Positions 30,993-37,846 of a stretch of 64,000 bases of DNA are shown one piece after another. Where the stretch lies: the IMG/VR virus record IMGVR_UViG_3300028394_000066, positions 1 through 64,000 of that record, one strand, 5' to 3'. The notes beneath the pieces are model-generated. The model searched no databases. It was not told the DNA's origin and saw only the letters and a program-made list of their open reading frames with translations. The stretch is from a virus. The position numbers were made by a program, and so were the translations under genes. Within the stretch, counting starts at the first letter, position 1, and each line of letters opens with the position of its first letter.

Positions 30993-31255
30993 TGGCTGGA
31001 AAATCACAAAGACCTGTAGTTAAACAAATTCAGAAGAAGTCGGCAGAGGCCGCTAAAAAGCGCCTTACTGACCCACTAAACTCTGGAAAACCAGGGCAGC
31101 AGGCTGGGGCAAAACTTAGAACTTCAGGAGTCAAACTTAACGGAACCTTGGGAACGGATAACACTATCCCAAAGATTCGTAAAAGAATTAACCAATCTTT
31201 AGTTTCTAAAGGAAAAAAGCCTATTGCTACATACAGAGGTAAAAATAATGGCTGA
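30992..31255 (+). CDS. 87-residue basic protein of unknown function
   Basis: Lys/Gln-rich N terminus (KQIQKKSAEAAKKRLTD), Gly-rich middle, and a final RKRINQSLVSKGKKPIATYRG. No family recognised. Its last 8 bases overlap the next gene. Confidence 0.6.
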   Translation: MAGKSQRPVVKQIQKKSAEAAKKRLTDPLNSGKPGQQAGAKLRTSGVKLNGTLGTDNTIPKIRKRINQSLVSKGKKPIATYRGKNNG

Positions 31256-31544
31256 TATTAAAATTGGAACTAGAAAGAAATTTGGACCCTACAAGGGTTC
31301 TGCCCAAAATGGTGGGCGAGAAATCTACGTTTGGAAAGTCAAAACCGCCGCTGGGTGGAAGACTGAGACCAAGAACAAGGCTCGTGAAGATTACGAGAAG
31401 AGTTCTGGGAGGAAACTTCCCAAGAGCGTGGATGTAGACCACAAAAATAACAAACACTCTGATGACCGTAAAAGCAACTTGCGCCCCATGAAGCACGGAG
31501 CAAATACGGCTAAGGAGAACAAACGGAGAGCAGGTAAGAAGTAA
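31248..31544 (+). CDS. HNH-like nuclease-fold basic protein
   Basis: 98 residues from ATG 31248 (the frame is open further upstream but overlaps the previous gene). C-terminal half reads DVDHKNNKHSDDRKSNLRPMKHGANT: D-x-D-H ... N-K ... D(D)R.SNLR ... H-G-A-N, matching the beta-beta-metal HNH core of phage homing-type nucleases but with no zinc Cys. N-terminal half is a small beta region with GGREIYVWKVKTAAGWK. Could be an active nicking enzyme or a DNA-binding relic embedded in the basic cassette. Confidence 0.75.
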   Translation: MADIKIGTRKKFGPYKGSAQNGGREIYVWKVKTAAGWKTETKNKAREDYEKSSGRKLPKSVDVDHKNNKHSDDRKSNLRPMKHGANTAKENKRRAGKK

Positions 31545-31705
31545 TGGTAGTTAAGAAACCCTGTACTTGTGGGACCTGTCCTGCTTGTAAAACAAAAAAG
31601 AATCCCAATATGGAGCGCACTCAAAAGATTAGCGACCGACGCAAGAACTCTATCGGTAAAATGAAGAGTTCGGCTAACCTAGTTAAAAAGGCTGGTAAAA
31701 AATAA
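31544..31705 (+). CDS. 53-residue cysteine-cluster protein
   Basis: MVVKKP followed by C-x-C-x2-C-x2-C (CTCGTCPAC, residues 7-15) and then a Lys/Arg/Asn-rich tail. The compact C-x-CG-x-C-x2-CK unit recurs in the three following genes. It could bind one zinc ion or an Fe-S cluster. TAATG overlaps both neighbours. Confidence 0.7.
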   Translation: MVVKKPCTCGTCPACKTKKNPNMERTQKISDRRKNSIGKMKSSANLVKKAGKK

Positions 31706-31746
31706 TGTGTAACGGAAATTGCACCTGTGGTAAGGAAAAGAAATAA
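31705..31746 (+). CDS. 13-residue cysteine micropeptide
   Basis: MCNGNCTCGKEKK, three Cys in eight residues. It is a complete start-to-stop frame whose ATG overlaps the upstream TAA and whose TAA overlaps the downstream ATG, exactly like its larger neighbours, and its Cys/Lys content matches theirs. Far below normal gene-calling limits; either a true micropeptide or a coupling relay left by deletion of a larger family member. Confidence 0.55.
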   Translation: MCNGNCTCGKEKK

Positions 31747-31919
31747 TGGCTGAAAAGAAAATGACTCCTAAGCAGATGAAGCTTGCTGCTATGTCGGGAG
31801 ATAAAAAGAAGATTACTAGGGGCGACGTTATTACTGCCGCTAAGATGAAGGGTTCTTCTGCTAAGTGTTCCACTGGAAAATGCGGCAAGTGTGCCTCATG
31901 TAATCGAAAGAAGAAATAA
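31746..31919 (+). CDS. 57-residue basic protein with C-terminal Cys cluster
   Basis: Helical Lys-rich N terminus (MAEKKMTPKQMKLAAM), then AKMKGSSAK and a C-terminal C-x4-C-x2-C-x2-C (CSTGKCGKCASC) followed by NRKKK. The same CGKC.(A/S)C core as in the adjacent gene, here moved to the C terminus. TAATG overlaps on both sides. Confidence 0.7.
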   Translation: MAEKKMTPKQMKLAAMSGDKKKITRGDVITAAKMKGSSAKCSTGKCGKCASCNRKKK

Positions 31920-32176
31920 TGGCAATGTGTAAATGTGGTAAGTGTGGTGCTTGTAAAAAGCGCATGGCAGCAAAGTCTGCTCCCGCAAAGAAGTACATTG
32001 GTTCTGCTGCTGACAAGAAGCAAGATGCCAAAACAACTAAGGGCATGAGCCCAGCTCAAAAAGCTATCTTCGGAAAAGCTGACGCCAAGATGGACAAGAA
32101 CAAGAGCATGACTAAAGCGCAGGATACTAAGAAAGACAACGCGCTCGCTCGACGTATTAAGTCTGGCAAGAAGTAA
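31919..32176 (+). CDS. 85-residue basic protein with N-terminal Cys cluster
   Basis: MAMCKCGKCGACKKR: C-x-C-x2-C-x2-C at residues 4-12, then a long Lys/Ala-rich tail with MSPAQKAIFGKADAKMDKNK. Last gene of the cassette; a terminator follows. N-terminal Cys knot plus lysine-rich tail makes a bipartite metal/nucleic-acid-binding design likely, but this is inference. Confidence 0.7.
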   Translation: MAMCKCGKCGACKKRMAAKSAPAKKYIGSAADKKQDAKTTKGMSPAQKAIFGKADAKMDKNKSMTKAQDTKKDNALARRIKSGKK

Positions 32177-32192
32177 TCCAACACAAACATTC

Positions 32193-32220
32193 GGGACCCT
32201 TGCTAGGCAGGAGTCCCTTT
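32193..32220 (+). terminator. terminator after the small-gene cassette
   Basis: GGGACCCTTGC / GCAGGAGTCCC (one G-T pair, one C-A mismatch) with a three-base loop and TTTGTT. Confidence 0.7.
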
Positions 32221-32226
32221 GTTATT

Positions 32227-32604
32227 ATGGGGAGTATGTCTGAGACTCAACGACACAAGCTAACAGAAATTGATGCGGAAAACCGACTTGCATTCTGTTT
32301 GAAGTGTGACACTATGGTAAAAATTCGACCTACGTATGCTCCTGAGGGTAGGCAGCAATGGCGCTGTAAAAAGGGCTATAACCATGCTTGGGCCAAGAGT
32401 CAGCGTCCATACACGCTGTATAAAAAAGAAGTATGTGAAGAATGTGGGTTCTTTGCAAAACACCCCTCTCAACTACATGTTGACCATATAGATGGGGATA
32501 GGAAAAACAACAACGAGGAAAACCTTAAAACTCTCTGTGCTAACTGCCATGCGTATAAAACAGCTATGAATGCGGACTGGATTCCCAAGAAGTTTAGCCA
32601 GTGA
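32227..32604 (+). CDS. HNH endonuclease, zinc type
   Basis: 125 residues (start uncertain: ATG 32227 or 32236; neither has a good ribosome site). An N-terminal C-x2-C (C24, C27) plus C47 precede the HNH core: C70-x2-C73, D86-H87, N99 in EENLKTLC, and C104-x2-C107-H108. Free-standing nuclease of the homing type, inserted between the small-gene cassette and the tail-completion genes. Confidence 0.85.
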   Translation: MGSMSETQRHKLTEIDAENRLAFCLKCDTMVKIRPTYAPEGRQQWRCKKGYNHAWAKSQRPYTLYKKEVCEECGFFAKHPSQLHVDHIDGDRKNNNEENLKTLCANCHAYKTAMNADWIPKKFSQ

Positions 32605-32633
32605 CAAGCCTGATTAATGCCTATTCTTAAAGG

Positions 32634-32680
32634 GTAGGAACTCATGCGGGTTTCTGCCTACATTTATGTAGCCCTGCGCC
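32634..32680 (+). other. structured leader with alternative hairpins
   Basis: Between the HNH gene and the gene at 32698. GTAGG (32634-32638) can pair with CCTAC (32657-32661), while CTACAT/ATGTAG (32658-32671) forms a competing hairpin; a GCGGG/CCCTGC outer pairing is also possible. May be a terminator or a switchable leader. Confidence 0.35.
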
Positions 32681-32697
32681 TGTAATAAGGATTTGCG

Positions 32698-32904
32698 ATG
32701 TCTTCTCAAGATTTCACGCCCTGGTGGAAGAAAGTTAATAACTATCTTTCATTCGAGGAGCGCCAAGAGTTTTTGAGGGGAGCTAGTGGGTATAAGCCCA
32801 ATCTGCCCCTTGATGTACTAGTTGGTATGCTCAGCTCAGGCTATGTAAATAACAAATTCGAGAAGCCGCAATCCCATACAGGAAAGCAGAATGGCGAAAA
32901 CTAG
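32698..32904 (+). CDS. 68-residue protein of unknown function
   Basis: Starts MSSQDFTPWWKKV with AAGGA 8 bases upstream; helical, with FEERQEFLRGASGY and PLDVLVGMLSSGYV, and a hydrophilic end. Overlaps the next gene by 14 bases. Location suggests a tail or neck accessory; not recognised. Confidence 0.6.
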   Translation: MSSQDFTPWWKKVNNYLSFEERQEFLRGASGYKPNLPLDVLVGMLSSGYVNNKFEKPQSHTGKQNGEN

Positions 32905-33235
32905 ACTCTTTTTGACCAACTCGCTTAATAAGGCGATTGATAAGGTCACCGCTCAGATGACTCCTGCAGTCAGACTAGCGGCTATTAACGCGGGTTGGGA
33001 CAGAGCCGCCGCCAACGAAATTATTGTTTTGCATAAACCCAACACCATTAAAGGCACCGCTAAGGTAGATAAGTTTACAGCTTCTCTTGATGAAAACGCC
33101 GCCATTGAAGAGTACGGTACTCAAGAAAATTCTCCCAGAGGAACTGTTCGTAAATTCATGCATAACAACAGGCCTTGGGAAAAAACTGTGGCTAAAGTTT
33201 GGGAGAAAGAAACTTTTAAGGGAGGCCGTAAATGA
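32891..33235 (+). CDS. putative tail-completion / neck protein
   Basis: 114 residues. Helical, basic N terminus (LTNSLNKAIDKVTAQMTPAVRLAAINAGWDRA) and a region with AAIEEYGTQENSPRGTVRKFMHNN; the EYG...P...(R/K)FM pattern is reminiscent of HK97 gp10-like neck proteins. Followed by an ATGA-coupled tail-terminator-like gene. Confidence 0.6.
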   Translation: MAKTRLFLTNSLNKAIDKVTAQMTPAVRLAAINAGWDRAAANEIIVLHKPNTIKGTAKVDKFTASLDENAAIEEYGTQENSPRGTVRKFMHNNRPWEKTVAKVWEKETFKGGRK

Positions 33236-33912
33236 CGTTCCTTCTTTCTGAAGACAAAGCTCTAAGAGAAAAACTTCAAGGCCTTGTTGTACACGACCAA
33301 GTTGCCGATGGCTCTTCTAAGCCTCGCCAAGTTGGAGTTTGGTTTGGGCAGCCTGACCAGGAAATTCGCTCACAGTCTTACCCGTATATCACTATTGATA
33401 TGGTTGATATTCAGCGCGATTCTATGAGAGAAATGCGTGGAATTACCGATGCGGAGTACTTAAAGCCCGCAGACTTTAGCACTAGTGGAGCAACCGAGTT
33501 TCTTGTTGACCTTCCTATCCCCGTCAATATTGACTACCAAATTACAACGTATTCTCGCCACCCTCGTCATGACCGACAGATTCTGTCGCAGCTCATGATT
33601 AGTAGGCTCCAAAGATTTGGCTATCTAGAAATCGTAGAGAAAGATGTGACAGTCGACAACGTCGAAACTATCACGTCTACTTTCCGACGTATGGATGTCA
33701 TTAACGTTGCAAAGCGCGACGTAACCGAGCAGGCAAAGCGCCTGTTCGTCAACGCAATCACTGTACGTGTTTCTTCGGAAATGGTACAGACTGCATTCCG
33801 AGCAATCTACAAGGTCCTTGAAGTACACGTCGATATGCCTACAGCTGGGCGAGAGCTCATCTGGGACGGTATTGGCGAGTTTGTACTAGTTCCACCAATC
33901 GTAACCCCCTGA
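33232..33912 (+). CDS. tail terminator / sheath-completion-like protein
   Basis: 226 residues. DQEIRSQSYPYITIDMVDI and LPIPVNIDYQITTYSRHPRHDRQI(L) are typical of the tail-completion proteins (gp15/tail terminator type) encoded just ahead of the sheath in contractile-tailed phages; they cap the tail tube and sheath and join to the neck. ATGA overlap with the previous gene. Confidence 0.7.
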   Translation: MTFLLSEDKALREKLQGLVVHDQVADGSSKPRQVGVWFGQPDQEIRSQSYPYITIDMVDIQRDSMREMRGITDAEYLKPADFSTSGATEFLVDLPIPVNIDYQITTYSRHPRHDRQILSQLMISRLQRFGYLEIVEKDVTVDNVETITSTFRRMDVINVAKRDVTEQAKRLFVNAITVRVSSEMVQTAFRAIYKVLEVHVDMPTAGRELIWDGIGEFVLVPPIVTP

Positions 33913-33941
33913 AATAATCAACCTCTAGTTAGGAGACACCA

Positions 33942-36206
33942 ATGGCGAATTACAATCGTCCTGGAGTTTATATCAATGAACTCCCTCTGACTGCAGCCCC
34001 CATTACTGGTACAGCTGCAGCCAACGCTGCTGGTGCCGTTCTCGCCGCATTCTCGCAAGGTCCCGACACAGTAACACTTGTTACTTCGTGGTACGACTTT
34101 GTAAAGACATTCGGTGGTTACAGCGCCACATACCCCGCAACATTCTCGGTTGGCTCATTCTTTAAGAATGGTGGAACTGAGCTCTATGTTAAGCGGATTC
34201 TTCCCACTGCCGCTAGGAAAGTCGCAAAAGTCAACATTCTCTCAAGCGCGCAAGCCTTCTCGGAACTAACAATTTCCAAAGGTTCAAAAGTTGGAACTAC
34301 GGCAAAAATTAAGACAACTGCGGTCCACGGCCTTGAGCAAGGGGACACGGTTACTGTCACAGGTTTGACCGCTATCACCCAGAAGTCAATTTTATTGGCT
34401 GCAAAAACTGGAACCACGGCTACCGTTACAACCTCAGCTGTTCACGGCCTTGTGACTGGAGATGTTGTTACAGTTAGCGGACTTACTTCTAGTGGAACTG
34501 ACTGGACAGTTTTTAACGCTGCTTCAGTTACCGTTACAGTTACTGCTACTAACAAGTTTACCTATACTGTTGTTTCTAGCGGAACAATTGCTGAAGCTAC
34601 TCCTACGGGTACAGGCCTCGTTGTTGGTGCTGGAGTTACTGGCGGAATTGACTGGACTGTTTTCAACAAGGCTGGCGCAGTCGTCACTGTAGTAGACTCA
34701 ACTACTGAGTTTTCTTACGAGGTAACTACTCCAGGAACAGTGGCGGAAGCTACTCCCCGCGGTACAGGTAAGGTAAACGGAACTAGTGGAGTTCCCGTTA
34801 TGACTATTGCTGCAAAGAACCGTGGACTTGATGGAAACGGAATTCGTGTTGAGTTCTCGGCTTCACGTGCGGTTCGTCAATCTGGATACTACGACATCAC
34901 GGTTTACCGCGAAGCTGGCGTCCCCGATACTGTTACTAACGGTGTCGTTGTTGCTAACTCTGGTGATGATACTGTTGTTGAACAGTTTAGCGGAGTAGTT
35001 ATTGACGACCCAAACTCTGGTGACTACATCACAACTGTTCTTGATTTCAACTCTAGCTATATCAGGGTTCTTGAAGGAGCCGTAACAGAATACGATTCAA
35101 ATGGCGCTGCTATTAACCCCGTGGTTACCTACACAATAAATGCGGCTGTAGAGCCTCTTTTGAACACCATCTTCCCTCTTTCTGGTGCACCTTCTCCCGA
35201 AACTGCTCTTACGTATCTTGATTACACGGGCAACTCCGTGTATGACCCTTATGACGTAAGCCCTGGAACATTTGATGTAGATGATTGTGAACTTTTCAAA
35301 GAGTTTGAAATCATTGAGCAGCCGCTTGTGTTTTTCCTTCCCGATGTAATTTCCAAAATTGCTGGAACTCCTAATACAGAAGTTCTTGGGTGGGACCAAG
35401 CACAGTACGTGTACAGTGCCCTTATTGAGTGGGTTGAAGCACCTTCCACTGCTGGACGTAACTTTGTTATTGTTGAAACGTCAGGCGGTATTTCAGTCGA
35501 TGCCGCCTTGAATGAGGCGGGCTCGTACCCTGAAAGCAGCCGCGCGGCGGTGTACTACCCTCACGTGTTCATTAAGGACCCGATTGGTCGTTCTGGCGCA
35601 TCAGTTCGTAAAATTGGTCCTTCAGGCGCAGTCGCAGGCCTGTACCTTTACTCCGACCGCCAGAATGGGCCTTTTAAGGCTCCTGCTGGAATTGGAACCA
35701 AGGTTGTAGACGCAATTGCTCTTGAGCGTGCGTTTAGCTCCGCAGACTTAGACAACCTTAACACGGGTGTTGACTCGGGAGGCGATACTGCAGGCAACAA
35801 TGTCATTAACGCTATCCGTAATATTCCTGGTGCAGGAGTAGTCGTTATGGGTGGTCGTACACTGAAACAAGATGGAACGGCAAATCGCTACATCTCAATG
35901 CGCCGTTCGTTGACGCACATTGAAACCCGCCTCAAGGACATTGCTCAGTTTGCAGTGTTTGAGAACAACACAGAAACTCTGTGGGCTCGTTTAATTACTG
36001 TTCTGGGAGTATTCCTTAACGAATACCGTAACCAGGGCGGCCTTCGAGGCACCACGGTTGACGAGTCGTTCTACATCAAGTGTGATGGCGAAAACAACAC
36101 CGCTGCTTCGATTCAAGCTGGGGAGGTCCACATCGAAGTTGGTGTGGCTCTTGAGTACCCTGCTGAGTTCGTTGTAATCAACCTCAGTCAGAAGACTGCA
36201 GAATAA
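33942..36206 (+). CDS. tail sheath protein
   Basis: 754 residues. N terminus NRPGVYINELPL ... AAAFSQGP..V.LV.SW.DFVKTFGG ... FFKNGGTELYVKRI (1-85) and the C-terminal domain with TLWARLITVLGVFLNEYRNQGGLRGT and EVHIEVGVALEYPAEFVVINLS (about 680-750) are diagnostic of the contractile sheath. Residues about 105-285 are inserted beta modules with HGL..GD.VTV.GL and WTVFN repeats, not part of the core fold; similar modules occur in the proteins at 19605 and 43362. AGGAGA ribosome site. Confidence 0.95.
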   Translation: MANYNRPGVYINELPLTAAPITGTAAANAAGAVLAAFSQGPDTVTLVTSWYDFVKTFGGYSATYPATFSVGSFFKNGGTELYVKRILPTAARKVAKVNILSSAQAFSELTISKGSKVGTTAKIKTTAVHGLEQGDTVTVTGLTAITQKSILLAAKTGTTATVTTSAVHGLVTGDVVTVSGLTSSGTDWTVFNAASVTVTVTATNKFTYTVVSSGTIAEATPTGTGLVVGAGVTGGIDWTVFNKAGAVVTVVDSTTEFSYEVTTPGTVAEATPRGTGKVNGTSGVPVMTIAAKNRGLDGNGIRVEFSASRAVRQSGYYDITVYREAGVPDTVTNGVVVANSGDDTVVEQFSGVVIDDPNSGDYITTVLDFNSSYIRVLEGAVTEYDSNGAAINPVVTYTINAAVEPLLNTIFPLSGAPSPETALTYLDYTGNSVYDPYDVSPGTFDVDDCELFKEFEIIEQPLVFFLPDVISKIAGTPNTEVLGWDQAQYVYSALIEWVEAPSTAGRNFVIVETSGGISVDAALNEAGSYPESSRAAVYYPHVFIKDPIGRSGASVRKIGPSGAVAGLYLYSDRQNGPFKAPAGIGTKVVDAIALERAFSSADLDNLNTGVDSGGDTAGNNVINAIRNIPGAGVVVMGGRTLKQDGTANRYISMRRSLTHIETRLKDIAQFAVFENNTETLWARLITVLGVFLNEYRNQGGLRGTTVDESFYIKCDGENNTAASIQAGEVHIEVGVALEYPAEFVVINLSQKTAE

Positions 36207-36223
36207 CCGAAGGAGAATAGTAA

Positions 36224-36853
36224 ATGGCTGGCCCAACTATTATCAATAACCGTTCGTCTCTTGAGACGGACCCGATTCGTAACTTTAGATTTTTGGTTAC
36301 GTTTAAGCCCCTTACAGGCGGACAGCCTGGCGGAGGCAACTGGTTGAAGAACACAAAGGTCACAATTGGATTCACCTCGGTTTCGGGTCTGTCGGTTAAC
36401 ACTGACAGCATCCCCTACCGTGAAGGTGGTTACAACACGACCGTGCACCAGATTCCTGGTCAAACGACGTTCTCTCCAATCACCCTTCAGCGAGGTGTCG
36501 TTCTCGGCACCCCGCAGCACTGGGACTGGATGCGGAAGCTCTTTGCAACGGTTCAGAACGGGAGTACTTCCACTACTGGAGAAAACTTCCGCGCTGACGT
36601 TGAGATTGAGGTCCTCACTCATCCCATTGCTGGTTCGGGTGGAAGCGCAGAGTTGACCGTCGGTAACTACAAAGACCACGTTTCTGCTCGCTTCCAGGTC
36701 TACAATGCATGGCCGACTTCGGTTGCGTACTCAGACCTTAACGCCGCGGACAACGCACTTCTCGTAGAGCAGCTTACGCTGGTTCACGAAGGGTTTGATA
36801 TGAAGTGGGGAACTGACCTCAGTAGTACTGGTTCTGCAGGTAAGTTCCAGTAA
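36224..36853 (+). CDS. tail tube protein (T4 gp19-like)
   Basis: 209 residues: DPIRNFRFLVTFKPL, GFTSVSGLSV..D.IPYREGG and KLFATVQ fit the T4-type tube fold used by contractile tails; hexameric rings form the inner tube pierced by the tape measure. Good AAGGAGA ribosome site, 18 bases after the sheath stop. Confidence 0.92.
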   Translation: MAGPTIINNRSSLETDPIRNFRFLVTFKPLTGGQPGGGNWLKNTKVTIGFTSVSGLSVNTDSIPYREGGYNTTVHQIPGQTTFSPITLQRGVVLGTPQHWDWMRKLFATVQNGSTSTTGENFRADVEIEVLTHPIAGSGGSAELTVGNYKDHVSARFQVYNAWPTSVAYSDLNAADNALLVEQLTLVHEGFDMKWGTDLSSTGSAGKFQ

Positions 36854-36876
36854 TAAACAAACTATAGGAGAATAAA

Positions 36877-37689
36877 ATGGATAGCGTAAAGAGTGCTACT
36901 GCTAACGAAGTCAACAATAATCTTATTGAAGAGGCGTTGGGTAGCTCTGAAGTACAAGAAGATACAAAGTTTAAGGTCAAGGCTCCTTCGGATACTTTGG
37001 TGACTCTCCCCGCTGGGTTTATTAACTCAGACGGGGAGGTCATCAATACCGCGGAAGTTCGTGAGCTTAACGGGTATGACGAGGAAGCCATCTCTAAGAC
37101 GGGAACACCTGGTAAAGCCCTCACAACCATCATTAATCGTGCAACTGTAAGTATTGGCGAGCTAGATGCGACTGAAGATATTTTGGACAGACTGCTCTCG
37201 GGTGACCGCGACATGCTTCTTCTGGGAATCTTTAAAGCAACTTTTGGTAACGTTGCAGAGATTCCTGGCTTTTGCGGTACTTGTAATGACTTTAAAACTG
37301 CTGAGGTAGACCTCAACAAAGATGTAAAAGTAAAGGCGCTCCTTGACCCTGTTGAAGACCGAACCTTTACTGTTAATGGTAAGACTAGAGACTACCTTGT
37401 TACACTGCCTAATGGTAGAGCGCAACGAGAAATCTCTTCTGGCGAAGATAAAACGGGACCCGAACTAACAACTATTTTGCTAAATAATACGGTCTTGGAA
37501 ATTGGGGGACAGCCTGTGCTTGGAAAAACTCAACTGCAGGGGCTTTCTGTGCCTGACAGGCGAGCTATCTCAGAGGCTATTTCCGACCGTCTCCCTGGAC
37601 CGCAGTTTGACGATATGGTGCTTGACTGCCCAGATTGTAATGGAGAGGTTGTGGTTCCGTTTAGTCTCGGAGCTTTGTTTCGATTCTAG
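36877..37689 (+). CDS. tail assembly chaperone / hub assembly protein, short form
   Basis: 270 residues. An N-terminal segment with a conserved PAGF...G..I....VRELNGYDEE (about 40-70), a helical middle (GDRDMLLLGIFKATFG), FCGTCND (C-x2-C, about 147-150) and a second C-x2-C near the end (CPDC) followed by VVVPFSLGALFRF. This layout is that of myovirus baseplate hub/tail assembly chaperones with a zinc site. It ends at TAG 37687; the frame +1 to it carries a chaperone-like C-terminal extension, see below. AGGAGA ribosome site. Confidence 0.75.
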   Translation: MDSVKSATANEVNNNLIEEALGSSEVQEDTKFKVKAPSDTLVTLPAGFINSDGEVINTAEVRELNGYDEEAISKTGTPGKALTTIINRATVSIGELDATEDILDRLLSGDRDMLLLGIFKATFGNVAEIPGFCGTCNDFKTAEVDLNKDVKVKALLDPVEDRTFTVNGKTRDYLVTLPNGRAQREISSGEDKTGPELTTILLNNTVLEIGGQPVLGKTQLQGLSVPDRRAISEAISDRLPGPQFDDMVLDCPDCNGEVVVPFSLGALFRF

Positions 37690-37843
37690 AGGAAACCGCT
37701 ACTCTGGTTTTTTTACAGAAGTGCTTGAATTAACCACCGCCTACCCAGGCTGGACTCTAACTGAGATAAAAGAGCTTTCCGTAAGGGAACGCAAAAATTG
37801 GCTAGAAGCTGCTGTAGCTTCTAAAAAGTTAGTTAGGAATTAG
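37640..37843 (+). CDS. tail assembly chaperone extension, +1 frame
   Basis: Open from 37640 (ATG without any ribosome site) to TAG 37843. From residue 16 it reads SRGNRYSGFFTEVLELTTAYPGW and ELSVRERKNWLEAA, a (F)..V..L......W......LPVRER..WL pattern found as the C-terminal domain of tail/hub assembly proteins. The lack of a start signal, the frame relation and the position favour production as a fusion to the preceding gene by +1 frameshifting (or a natural split). Confidence 0.6.
   Translation: MERLWFRLVSELCFDSRGNRYSGFFTEVLELTTAYPGWTLTEIKELSVRERKNWLEAAVASKKLVRN
37678..37684 (+). promoter_or_regulatory. candidate +1 frameshift site (TTT-CGA-T)
   Basis: In the short frame the codons are GCT TTG TTT CGA TTC TAG. 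tRNA-Phe on UUU can re-pair with UUC after a one-base forward slip, putting GAT in the A site and entering the downstream frame; CGA, a slow codon in many bacteria, and the nearby stop would favour pausing. Confidence 0.45.
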
Positions 37844-37846
37844 TAG

